NCBI RefSeq assembly: GCF_041821145.1
Contig: NZ_JBGUBC010000010.1
Coordinates: forward strand, 1 to 64,000
Length of the DNA stretch: 64,000 nucleotides
Reading direction: 5' to 3'
DNA from: Halopenitus sp041821145
GTDB lineage: Archaea > Halobacteriota > Halobacteria > Halobacteriales > Haloferacaceae
Both the position numbers and the translations under genes were made by a program. Each line of letters starts with the position of its first letter. Positions within the stretch are counted from its first letter, which is position 1. Of this stretch, positions 7,607 through 15,441 are shown in pieces. The notes under the pieces are model-generated. The model was not told where the DNA came from, searched no databases, and was given only the letters and a program-made list of their open reading frames with translations.

Positions 7607-8743
7607 GTGACGACGCTCGTGATCTGCGTCGATCGGTCGGGGGACGTCGGACGCGCCACGAGCGTTCCGATGCCCGTTTCCGGCTGGGAGGCGGTGCGAT
7701 CGCTCGTAACCGAGGTCGGACTAGCCGACCCGGAGGACGCGAGCGTCAACTGTTTGCTCGAGGCGCTTCGAGTCGCGCGCGACCTTCGAGACGATCGCGA
7801 GGAGGCAGTCGTCGGCGTCGTCTCCGGAGGCCGCGACTCACGGGTGGGTGCGGACCGATCGATCGCCTCCCAACTCGACGAACTCGTCGACCGGTTCCAG
7901 CCGGATTCGGCCGTTGTCGTGGTCGATTCCGCCGAGGACGAACGCGTCCTCCCGATCGTCGAATCGCGGCTTCCCGTCGATTCCGTCGATCGCGTGGTCG
8001 TCCGACAGGCTCACGACCTCGAGTCCTCGTATTACCTGCTCAAGCAGTTTCTCGCGGACGAGGAACTACGGTCGACCGTCCTCGTCCCGGTCGGGATCGG
8101 TCTGCTGGTGCTTCCCTCGCTGCTTTTGTGGTTCTCCACGGAGATCGCCTTCGCCGGAGTGACGGCGCTGATCGGAGCGGCACTGCTGTATAAGGGACTC
8201 GCGATCGACGAGTATCTCGCCGCGGTCCCCGACCGCGTTCGCGAGGCGCTTTATGCCGGGCAGGTGTCGATCGTCACCTACGTCGTCGCCGGCGGACTCA
8301 CGCTCGTCGGGCTGTTCCTCGGGGCACTATCCGTCTCGGAGGTCGCCGGGACCCGCCCACTCATCGTCCGGTCGATGCAACTCGTCTACGCTGCGGTGCC
8401 ATGGCTTGCCGTCGCCGCCCTCACCGCCGCGACCGGACGGCTGCTCGACGAACTCATCCGTGACGAGGAGATCCGCAGCCACGTGCTGAATCTCCCGTTT
8501 CTCGTGGTCGCGGTCGGCCTCGTCGTCCGGGGATTTGCCGGCTACTTCCTCGAACAGGAATCTGTCTTGGATCCGCTCGTGATCGCCGACATCGTGGTCT
8601 CTCCCACACAGCGGCTGACTTTGTTCATCCTCTCGGGGATAGTGGTCTCGCTTTTCGGTGTGGCCGTCGCCTCCGATCTCGGAAGTGACCGGCTTGAGGA
8701 CGTGATCGACCGCGAGGAGGACGATCGTGGGCGAGAGACCTGA
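7607..8743 (+). CDS. DUF373 family membrane protein
   Basis: Starting from GTG, the protein opens with VTTLVICVDRSGDVGR, the characteristic N-terminus of the archaeal DUF373 family. An N-terminal soluble domain of about 160 residues is rich in Asp/Val (QPDSAVVVVDSAEDERVLP). It is followed by six or so hydrophobic segments between about residues 160 and 365 (LVPVGIGLLVLPSLLLWF and later ones) and a charged tail. The family is conserved in archaea and its function is unknown. Length is 378 residues. It is monocistronic here. Confidence 0.8.
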   Translation: MTTLVICVDRSGDVGRATSVPMPVSGWEAVRSLVTEVGLADPEDASVNCLLEALRVARDLRDDREEAVVGVVSGGRDSRVGADRSIASQLDELVDRFQPDSAVVVVDSAEDERVLPIVESRLPVDSVDRVVVRQAHDLESSYYLLKQFLADEELRSTVLVPVGIGLLVLPSLLLWFSTEIAFAGVTALIGAALLYKGLAIDEYLAAVPDRVREALYAGQVSIVTYVVAGGLTLVGLFLGALSVSEVAGTRPLIVRSMQLVYAAVPWLAVAALTAATGRLLDELIRDEEIRSHVLNLPFLVVAVGLVVRGFAGYFLEQESVLDPLVIADIVVSPTQRLTLFILSGIVVSLFGVAVASDLGSDRLEDVIDREEDDRGRET

Positions 8744-8854
8744 GGCGATCACGGCAGGCCTCGGTCGGCACGAGTACGGCAGGACTCGATCGTGATCGTG
8801 ATTGTACTGTGATCGTGGTGGGATTCCGGTCGGCAAAGAGTACGAATCGATCGC

Positions 8855-9811
8855 TCACGTCTCCAGTATTTCGTCGGCGTCCGGCTCCGGAACCGCGAGC
8901 TCGCCGTCGAGAGCAGTGACCGCACGTCCGCCGACGAAGACCCTATCGCCATCGACCCGAACCCGGACGCGCCCCGGACGATCGACGAAGTGGCCCTGCT
9001 CGATACACACCTCGTCGGGATGGTCTCCATCGAAGACGTCCTGATTGCGGAGATAGGCACCTGCCGCGCCGCTTGCGGTCCCGGTGACCGGGTCCTCGTG
9101 AACGCCGAGCGCCGGCGCCCATGCCCGTGCGTGGATGGTCGAGTCGGCCTCAAGCGTATCGAAGGTGAACGCGTAGATGCCCGCGACGTCGAATCGCTCC
9201 GAGAGCGACTCGACCGCCTCCGGATCGGGGTCCCCCTCGCCAAGCCGTTCGAGGAAGTTCACCGGAACGAGGAGAAACGGGAGGCCGATCGAGGCGCGTG
9301 CGACCGGCAGATCCGCGCCGACGTCGGCGAAGGCGGCCGGCAGGATTCCGAGCGCCTCGCCGAGTGTCTCGTAGTCGATATCGACGGGTTCGACGGTTTC
9401 GACCGGACGGCACAGACGGATGATGCCGTTCGATTCGATCTCGACGTCAATGGGACCGACGTTCGTCGCGAGCACATGTGTGCCGGCCTCAAGGACGCCG
9501 TCGTCGAAGAGGTGTGCGAAGGTCGCGATCGTCGCATGGCCACACAGATCTACCTCCCGAGACGGCGTGAAATACTGGATACGGATGTCAGCAGTCGGGG
9601 TCTCCGACTCCGATTCCGATTCTGGTCCTGGATCCGATTTCGATTCCGCCACCTCTCGGACGAACGCCGTCTCGCTCGCGCCGATCTCGGCGGCGATCGC
9701 CCGCATTCGGTCCTCCGAAAGCCCGTCCGCGTTCGGGACGACACCGGCGACGTTACCCGCGAGCGGATCGGTCGTGAACGCGTCGACGAGAAGCATCCGT
9801 CGCGTTTCCAT
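8855..9811 (-). CDS. PhzF-like isomerase family protein
   Basis: The 318-residue protein has the PhzF/diaminopimelate-epimerase-like double fold. The N-terminal half carries LVDAFTTDPLAGNVAGVV, GASETAFV (with the conserved Glu) and YFTPSREVDLCGHATIATFAHL. The second half carries ALGVHEDPVTGTASGAAGAYL, where the Asp and GTASG are conserved. Members isomerise small acids; the substrate here is unknown and there is no phenazine cluster. A Glu/Ser-rich insertion (PESESESE) near residue 60 is a haloarchaeal extra. ATG 9811 is the first plausible start; longer readings upstream are out of family. Confidence 0.85.
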   Translation of the reverse strand: METRRMLLVDAFTTDPLAGNVAGVVPNADGLSEDRMRAIAAEIGASETAFVREVAESKSDPGPESESESETPTADIRIQYFTPSREVDLCGHATIATFAHLFDDGVLEAGTHVLATNVGPIDVEIESNGIIRLCRPVETVEPVDIDYETLGEALGILPAAFADVGADLPVARASIGLPFLLVPVNFLERLGEGDPDPEAVESLSERFDVAGIYAFTFDTLEADSTIHARAWAPALGVHEDPVTGTASGAAGAYLRNQDVFDGDHPDEVCIEQGHFVDRPGRVRVRVDGDRVFVGGRAVTALDGELAVPEPDADEILET

Positions 9812-9998
9812 ATCCCGTGGTTGCCGGCGATCCTCAAAAGGGCTCCCTTCGTTGGAGGCGAAGTGAGGTGCCCGGCGGAAACGTTGGAGCCGAAAACGCG
9901 AACGTGGGACGACACGAAGCGGGTGAACGACTGAGAAACGACGATCCTCACGGAAGGAAACCTCCACGCTTTTTATCTCGGTCGGTGATATGGCCACT

Positions 9999-11345
9999 AT
10001 GGGGTTGATCGACCGGTTGCGCGGGACGGACGATCCTCGCGTGGTGTTTCTGGGGATCGACGGGGTTCCGTATCGACTTATCACGAAGAATCCCGAGACC
10101 TTCCCGAACCTCACGGCGGTGATCGACGAGGGTTCCGCAGGGGCTATAGAGAGCATCTACCCCCCCGAGACTACCGCCTGCTGGCCGGCGATCACTACGG
10201 GGACGAATCCGGGAGAAACCGGCGTCTACGGGTATCAGGACCGGGAGATCGGGTCCTACGACACCTACGTTCCGATGGGGCGTGACGTCCAACGCGAGCG
10301 GATCTGGGACCGCGTAACCAACGAAGGGAGAAATGCGAGCGTGTTCAACGTCCCGGTGACGTTCCCACCACAGCGAAACGTTCAGCGAATGGTGTCGGGG
10401 TTCCTCTCCCCGGAGATCGATTCTGCGGCCGCGCCCGAGGAGCTTCGAGCGTATCTCCAGGAGATCGACTACCGGATCGACGTCAACGCGAAACTCGGCC
10501 ATCGATCGGACAAATCCGATCTCCTCGAACACGCCCACGAGACCCTCAACCGGCGACAGAAAGCCTTCTCACACTACATCGAGGAGGCCGACTGGGACCT
10601 GTTTTTCGGCGTCTATCTCACTCCCGATCGGATCAATCACTTCCTATTCGACGAATACGTCTCGGGAGGACCCGATCGTGAGGACTTCCTCGCGTTCTAT
10701 GAGCGCCTCGACGAGTGTATCGGTGAGATCCGTTCGGCGATCGGTCGGGATACGACCCTCGTTGTGGCCTCCGACCACGGGTTCGTCCCCCTCGAATCGA
10801 CGGTTCACTGTAACGAATGGCTCGAACGGGAGGGATGGCTCTCCTTCGAGGACGAGGACCACGCGGCGCTCGCGGACATCGACGACGACACGCGCGCGTA
10901 CTCGCTTGGGCCGGGTCGATTCTATCTCAATCTAGAGGGTCGGGAACCACGCGGGTCAGTTTCCGAGTCGGACTACCAGTCGACACGGGAGGAATTAAAG
11001 GATCGACTCGAGGCCCTGGAAACGCCGGACGGCCGATCGGTCGTTCGTCGAGTCGTGGAAAAAGAGACGGCCTTCAGGGGAGACCACGACGAGATTGCCC
11101 CGGATCTGGTGGCGCTTCCCCAGGACGGATTCGACCTGAAGGCCGACTTCTCGGGCCACGAGACGGTCTTCGACGAGACGGGCCCACGAACCGGGATGCA
11201 CAGCTTTGACGATGCCGCCCTCTTGGTCGACGAACCGGGGCTTGCGATCGAGGACGCCGACATTCTGGATATCGCCCCCACGATCCTCAAACTGCTCGAC
11301 ATCGAGTTCGAGCGAACCGACTTCGACGGCGCGAGCCTCGGATGA
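9999..11345 (+). CDS. alkaline phosphatase superfamily (type I phosphodiesterase/nucleotide pyrophosphatase) protein
   Basis: The 448-residue enzyme has VVFLGIDGVPY (first metal-binding Asp), PPETTACWPAITTGT (nucleophilic Thr/Ser region), VVASDHGFVPLE (metal-binding Asp-His) and GMHSFDDAALL (final metal-binding His). These are the signatures of metal-dependent phosphodiesterases and phosphoglycerate-mutase-like enzymes of the alkaline phosphatase clan. It lacks a signal peptide, so it is probably cytoplasmic. A TATA box (tttttat, 9970-9976) lies 26 nt before ATG 9999 and only 17 nt before ATG 9990, so I prefer 9999. Substrate is unknown; homologues often sit in nucleotide or glycan pathways. 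Confidence 0.85.
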   Translation: MGLIDRLRGTDDPRVVFLGIDGVPYRLITKNPETFPNLTAVIDEGSAGAIESIYPPETTACWPAITTGTNPGETGVYGYQDREIGSYDTYVPMGRDVQRERIWDRVTNEGRNASVFNVPVTFPPQRNVQRMVSGFLSPEIDSAAAPEELRAYLQEIDYRIDVNAKLGHRSDKSDLLEHAHETLNRRQKAFSHYIEEADWDLFFGVYLTPDRINHFLFDEYVSGGPDREDFLAFYERLDECIGEIRSAIGRDTTLVVASDHGFVPLESTVHCNEWLEREGWLSFEDEDHAALADIDDDTRAYSLGPGRFYLNLEGREPRGSVSESDYQSTREELKDRLEALETPDGRSVVRRVVEKETAFRGDHDEIAPDLVALPQDGFDLKADFSGHETVFDETGPRTGMHSFDDAALLVDEPGLAIEDADILDIAPTILKLLDIEFERTDFDGASLG

Positions 11346-11396
11346 CCCGGCTGAGTTAAGTCGTCGGACGCCGATGGCCCGGATGTGACATCCTCG

Positions 11397-11414
11397 CCCG
11401 CCCTAAAGGGCGGG
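11397..11414. repeat. terminal palindrome, right end of solo-tnpB element 1
   Basis: CCCGCCCT and AGGGCGGG form a perfect 8-bp stem around two bases, followed by gcttcc. It lies just beyond the 3' end of tnpB, where IS200/IS605 elements carry their right-end hairpin and where the TnpB guide RNA scaffold is transcribed. The matching palindrome at 12907-12926 marks the other end. Confidence 0.6.
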
Positions 11415-12665
11415 GCTTCCTACAAGGGAAGCCTCGTCGTCGGAGGTTTCAGAACTGAAGTCCCCGAGCGTCGTCTGTCGGGTTTGCCGACTCGGCTCGC
11501 GGTGTCCTGTGGTGCTGTCACAAGCACTCCCGTCCCGTGGCGAGTCACTGGTGTGCGGTTTCAGCGCGCACCTCTCTCCCCACGGGTTGAGGCGACCGGC
11601 GATGTTGGCCGCCGCGTTGATGTCTGCGTGGTACTCCGTCACCCAACACTCCGAGTTCGCGCATCGAAACGCCGCCTGCGAACGTCGAGAACCAAGGTGT
11701 CCGCAGGCGTGACACGTCTGACTCGTGTACGCTGGATTCACGAACCGAACAGGAATCCCGGCGTCACGCGCCTTGTCTTCGATACGTCCGGTGAGTCGCG
11801 CGAACGCCCAGTTGTGGAGACGGCGGTTCATCCACTTCCCGTAGTCGAGATGTTCGCGGATGTACGAGAGACTTTCGAGGACGATAACCGGGTTCTTGAA
11901 CTGTCGAGCGTACTCGACGGCCTGTCGAGACGCTTTCTCGACAATATCCGTGAGGGCGTTCTGGTAGTGGTCGAATCTCTCGCCCACGCGCCACTCGGCG
12001 TCGCGCTCTTGGAGACGGCGGAGCGTGGTAAACATCTCTTTGCGGAGGTGGCGGGCGCGACCGCCGTCGTAGATGTACGGTTGGGTTGGGGTACCGTCCC
12101 GACAGGCACAGCCCGTCAGGAGTTTGGATTCTCCGATGTCGAAGCCGACTGGTGTCGGGTCGTTCGGTTCTTCTGGTTCCGCGACCGCGTACTCAACAGT
12201 GACGTGCAGTACCCAGTTGGTGCGGTGTTCTTGCAGTCGGAACTCTCCGACCGTCACGTCGTCGTTAAACAGGTCGCTCCACAACTCTCGCTGAGTGGGG
12301 TTAATGCGGATCGGAATCCAGAACGCATTCCCACGTCCCGCCTGCGGAACGCGCCAGCAGAACTCGTGCGTTCTGTCCTCAGAGCGGTCGAGACGCCAGC
12401 CCCGATTCGTGAATCGAACGGGGTGGTCATCGTCCAACTCCGAAGCGTTGTATGTGTCTCGAAGTTGGGGGACGTAGTTCTTGAGCGCGTCCTTTGCGTA
12501 GGACGTGAGGTTGTAGCCGGTGACGACATCGTTGACCGCCGACTGCGTGTGAGCGCCACTCTCGAATGCTTCGGAGAGTGCGCGTCGGTACGTTGCCACA
12601 GTCCGCTGAAGCCGTTGCTCTTTGTGCGCCGTTGGTGGCACGAGAGTGGCTCCCAGCGTTTTCAT
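11403..12665 (-). CDS. tnpB: TnpB, RNA-guided endonuclease of IS200/IS605-type element
   Basis: The 420-residue TnpB is intact. Counted from the upstream in-frame ATG at 12704, the RuvC catalytic residues are D189 in VGFDIGESK, E277 in VIVLESLSY and D361 in EYHADINAAAN; the zinc ribbon is CHAC (331-334) with a second Cys pair at 348 and 353. I choose ATG 12665 because MKTLGATLVPPTAHKE matches the usual N-terminus and leaves room for divergent promoters. TnpB cleaves DNA using an RNA copied from the element's right end, helping element retention. There is no tnpA transposase; the divergent neighbour is a 46-residue protein. Confidence 0.88.
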   Translation of the reverse strand: MKTLGATLVPPTAHKEQRLQRTVATYRRALSEAFESGAHTQSAVNDVVTGYNLTSYAKDALKNYVPQLRDTYNASELDDDHPVRFTNRGWRLDRSEDRTHEFCWRVPQAGRGNAFWIPIRINPTQRELWSDLFNDDVTVGEFRLQEHRTNWVLHVTVEYAVAEPEEPNDPTPVGFDIGESKLLTGCACRDGTPTQPYIYDGGRARHLRKEMFTTLRRLQERDAEWRVGERFDHYQNALTDIVEKASRQAVEYARQFKNPVIVLESLSYIREHLDYGKWMNRRLHNWAFARLTGRIEDKARDAGIPVRFVNPAYTSQTCHACGHLGSRRSQAAFRCANSECWVTEYHADINAAANIAGRLNPWGERCALKPHTSDSPRDGSACDSTTGHREPSRQTRQTTLGDFSSETSDDEASLVGSPAL

Positions 12666-12732
12666 GGCAGTGGCGGTCACAACAGTCCCTACGAACCCAT
12701 GCAAGTTAAGACTATTGGAAAACTAAGTTCAG

Positions 12733-12873
12733 ATGACGATGCGAAATCTGAACATCGAGGTAAGCGACGAACAGTACGACGAACTACGCGAAGTGAAAGA
12801 CGCACACGGCCTGACGTGGAAGGGGCTTCTGCTACAGGGTGCGAAAGCGTTGGACACCGAGGGGCCACTGTAG
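12733..12873 (+). CDS. 46-residue ribbon-helix-helix-like protein paired with TnpB
   Basis: The frame reads MTMRNLNIEVSDEQYDELRE and then GLTWKGLLLQGAKAL. A short strand followed by two helices is the pattern of ribbon-helix-helix (VapB/CopG-like) DNA-binding proteins. It starts 67 nt from, and diverges from, the tnpB start at 12665, inside the element's palindromic ends. Small proteins of this kind are common beside haloarchaeal solo tnpB genes. A role as repressor of tnpB or of its guide RNA is likely, but that is inference from position and fold only. Confidence 0.65.
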   Translation: MTMRNLNIEVSDEQYDELREVKDAHGLTWKGLLLQGAKALDTEGPL

Positions 12874-12906
12874 GGCAAGGGGTGGCCTGTACGAACGCGA
12901 TTCCTC

Positions 12907-12926
12907 CCCACCGTAAACGGCGGGGT
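12907..12926. repeat. terminal palindrome, left end of solo-tnpB element 1
   Basis: CCCCACCG, loop taaa, CGGCGGGG pair with one mismatch, followed by gtttcc. It is similar in sequence and orientation to the palindrome at 11397-11414 and marks the opposite end of the element, which therefore spans roughly 11390-12940. Confidence 0.55.
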
Positions 12927-12961
12927 TTCCTCGCTACAGAAAGATGATCGGAGGTGGCGGG

Positions 12962-13096
12962 ATGGACACGGACGAACCGATCGATCATCCAGCGTTCCGC
13001 ACGCTCGCCGCCGTCGGAGTGGGCTACGTGGCCCTCCTGATAGGGACCCTTCTCGTGGTATTTCTGCTTCCGTACGTGCTGCTTGCGGCACCGTGA
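12962..13096 (+). CDS. 44-residue single-pass membrane microprotein
   Basis: The frame encodes a polar head (MDTDEPIDHPAFRT), a hydrophobic segment of about 28 residues (LAAVGVGYVALLIGTLLVVF and following) and a very short tail. A strong Shine-Dalgarno sequence (GGAGGTG, 12951-12957) lies five nt before the ATG, which is notable in a genome that mostly uses leaderless starts. It begins about 20 nt after the end of tnpB element 1, so the insertion may have replaced its original promoter. The next gene, pan, is convergent. Function unknown. Confidence 0.6.
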   Translation: MDTDEPIDHPAFRTLAAVGVGYVALLIGTLLVVFLLPYVLLAAP

Positions 13097-13177
13097 TCGG
13101 CCCCGAGGGTATCGATCCTGAGTGTCGGGAAAAATGACGATCCCGGATCACGGACGACCCGGGCGAGGAACGACGGA

Positions 13178-14395
13178 TTACGCGAACGCGAGCGAATCGG
13201 TGACGTCGGTCTCGTCGGTTCGTTGCAGTTTGTCGTAGGCTTCCTTGAAGTCGGTCATCGTGACCTCCGTGCGGTCCTCGCGGATGGCAAACATGCCTGC
13301 TTCTGTGCAGATCGCCTTGATGTCGGCGCCGGATGCCTCCTCGGCGAGTTCGGCGAGCACCTCGAAGTCGACGGTGTCCGAGACGTTCATCTTCCGGGTG
13401 TGGATGCGGAAGATGATCTCACGGCCCGCGTAATCGGGCTTTGGCACCTCGATGAGGCGATCGAACCGGCCGGGACGGAGGATTGCGGGATCGAGCATGT
13501 CGAAGCGGTTCGTAGCCGCGATGATCCGGATCTCACCGCGCTCGTCGAACCCGTCCATCTCCGAGAGCAGTTGCATCATCGTCCGCTGAACCTCGGCGTC
13601 CCCGGAGGTCTTCGAGTCGGTGCGTTTCGAGGCGATCGCGTCGATCTCGTCGATGAAGATGACGGCGGGCTCGTTCTCGCGAGCGACCTCGAAGAGGTCG
13701 CGGACGAGCTTTGCGCCCTCGCCGATGAACTTGTGGACGAGTTCGGAGCCGGCCATCTTGATGAACGTCGCGTCCGTCTGGTTGGCAACGGCCTTCGCGA
13801 GCATCGTCTTCCCGGTCCCCGGCGGGCCGTGCAACAGGACGCCGCTGGGAGGCTGGATGCCGACCTCCTCGAACATCTCCGGGCGCTCGAGGGGCATCTC
13901 GACGGTCTCGCGGACCTCCTGCATCTGGTCGTCGAGGCCGCCGATGTCCTCGTAGGCGATGTCCGGTGAGTGCTCGACCTGCATCACGCGGGCGCGAACG
14001 TCGGTCTCCTTTTCGAGCCGTTTGACGATCGAAAGGGAGTTGTTCACGGCGACGCGGTCGTCGGGCGCGAGGTCCTCGCGCATCTCCGCGGTGACCTCGG
14101 TGAGTGCCTCCTGGTTGTTGCCGTGCTGTTTGATTACCACGCCCTCGTCGGTGAGCTCCTGGACCGTCGCGACGAAAAGCGGTGATTGCTTCAGCTTCTT
14201 GTTCTCGTGGGTGAGTCGCTCGAGTTTCTGTTGATACTTGTTGTTCTCGGCGTTGGCATCGAGAAGTCGATCCCGCATTTCCTCGTTTTGGGACTCGAGG
14301 ACCTCGAGACGTTCCTGGAGGACCTCGATCTGCTCCTGTTGGGACGTCGCGTTCTCGTCGTAGGGCAGATCGACGTCGTCCACAGTGTCGGTCAT
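13178..14395 (-). CDS. pan: proteasome-activating nucleotidase (PAN)
   Basis: This 405-residue AAA+ ATPase has an N-terminal coiled coil (residues 17-70, IEVLQERLEVLESQ) and an OB-fold ring (about 72-130). The ATPase domain carries Walker A GPPGTGKT (190-197), Walker B VIFIDEID (245-252) and the sensor and arginine-finger segment RPGRFDRLIEVPKPD. PAN unfolds substrates and feeds them to the 20S proteasome. The C-terminus ends SLAFA, without a strict hydrophobic-Tyr-X gate-opening tail. The start agrees with the coiled-coil boundary. It is divergent from a winged-helix gene at 14571. Confidence 0.93.
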   Translation of the reverse strand: MTDTVDDVDLPYDENATSQQEQIEVLQERLEVLESQNEEMRDRLLDANAENNKYQQKLERLTHENKKLKQSPLFVATVQELTDEGVVIKQHGNNQEALTEVTAEMREDLAPDDRVAVNNSLSIVKRLEKETDVRARVMQVEHSPDIAYEDIGGLDDQMQEVRETVEMPLERPEMFEEVGIQPPSGVLLHGPPGTGKTMLAKAVANQTDATFIKMAGSELVHKFIGEGAKLVRDLFEVARENEPAVIFIDEIDAIASKRTDSKTSGDAEVQRTMMQLLSEMDGFDERGEIRIIAATNRFDMLDPAILRPGRFDRLIEVPKPDYAGREIIFRIHTRKMNVSDTVDFEVLAELAEEASGADIKAICTEAGMFAIREDRTEVTMTDFKEAYDKLQRTDETDVTDSLAFA

Positions 14396-14524
14396 CGATG
14401 GATCGTAGGTCGGTCATTAATAAGAGGCTTCGGGTCGGGTACCCAAAGGCCCGTTCCGAGGAGTCGTCTCGAGGCCGAAGTCGCGATCGTCGCCACCCGA
14501 AATATATTCGCTACGGTAATAAAA

Positions 14525-14545
14525 GAGGATAGTAAATATTATCTA
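14525..14545 (+). promoter_or_regulatory. A+T promoter with near-palindrome before winged-helix gene
   Basis: gatagtaaatattatc is nearly symmetrical (GATA...TATC) and overlaps the TATA-like stretch about 30-40 nt before ATG 14571. A regulator's own operator is one explanation, since the downstream gene encodes a winged-helix protein. Confidence 0.35.
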
Positions 14546-14570
14546 CTAGCATTACTCATGATCTGATACG

Positions 14571-14870
14571 ATGAGTGCACCAGAGGCCATTCACACCGAA
14601 GAGGAGGTACAGACGGACGAGGACGTTCACACGGAAGGAGGCGTCGCCGATCGCTGGGAGCCGGTTCGTGATCTCCCACCGAGCGCGAAGCTCGTCGCGA
14701 AGGTTCTCGATTACAACGATACGCTGACCCAAAGCGAACTCGCCGAGGAGACGCTGCTGCCGCCGCGAACCGTTCGATACGCGCTGTCGCGTCTCGAGGA
14801 AGAGGACGTCGTTGACTCACGATTTTCCTTTGCGGACGCACGAAAGCGTCTCTACTCGCTCGGCATCTAG
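14571..14870 (+). CDS. winged-helix transcriptional regulator
   Basis: The 99-residue protein has an acidic disordered N-terminus (EEEVQTDEDVHTE) and then a compact winged helix. PSAKLVAKVLDYNDTLTQSELAEET is helices 1-2, LLPPRTVRYALSRLEEEDVV is the recognition helix and the start of the wing, and FADARKRLYSLGI is the wing and end. This fits the small MarR/TrmB-like HTH proteins found in haloarchaea. No ligand domain is present. It is divergent from pan; its targets are unknown. Confidence 0.8.
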   Translation: MSAPEAIHTEEEVQTDEDVHTEGGVADRWEPVRDLPPSAKLVAKVLDYNDTLTQSELAEETLLPPRTVRYALSRLEEEDVVDSRFSFADARKRLYSLGI

Positions 14871-14964
14871 AGGATCTAGAACGTCCGTTCGTTTGCGATC
14901 TAGATTGGGGACGTTCGCGACGTCCGCCCGGTAGTTTATATACGAACCCGACACAGGGTCGTCG

Positions 14965-15441
14965 ATGGACACCCCACACGCGAGTCGGGTCAGACGAACG
15001 CTCAAGTTGCTCTCGACCCGAACCGATACCGATCGGGAATCGTACACGGCGATCATCGACGAGGCGTGTGCCGCCCGGGACGATTTGGAACGTGCAGCCG
15101 GCTTTCTCGAGACCGTTGGGATCGATCGATTGGAAGCGGCGATCGAGGCGGCCGAGATGGACGGCGCGATCGAATCGGCCGATCGGGGACGACGAGCCGC
15201 TCGCACGTTCCGTTCCTACCAGCAAGCCGCATCCGATGGTGGCGGAACACGTGAGGGAGAACGGGATGATCGCGAAACGGGAGGCGAAGGTGTGGGAAAC
15301 GTCGAAGGGAAGGGAAACGTCGAGGGTGGGGGAAACGACGCACGGAGCCGAGATGACGCACGGGACTGCGACGAGGAACGAGACCACCTTCACTCCGGTG
15401 GCGGAACGGCTAAAAGGCGAACGGGCCAACCTTCGTCGTAA
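14965..15441 (+). CDS. haloarchaeal conserved protein upstream of mre11
   Basis: The first 90 residues are helical and conserved-looking (RVRRTLKLLSTRTDTDRESY, ACAARDDLERAAGFLETVGIDRLEAAIEAAE). The last 65 residues are a low-complexity Gly/Glu/Asn/Arg tail, probably disordered. A TATA box (tttatatac, 14934-14942) lies 26 nt before the ATG. The stop overlaps the mre11 start by one base (TAATG at 15439-15443), so it leads a three-gene operon with mre11 and rad50. A link to DNA repair is inferred from this position only; I know no function for the family. Confidence 0.7.
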   Translation: MDTPHASRVRRTLKLLSTRTDTDRESYTAIIDEACAARDDLERAAGFLETVGIDRLEAAIEAAEMDGAIESADRGRRAARTFRSYQQAASDGGGTREGERDDRETGGEGVGNVEGKGNVEGGGNDARSRDDARDCDEERDHLHSGGGTAKRRTGQPSS

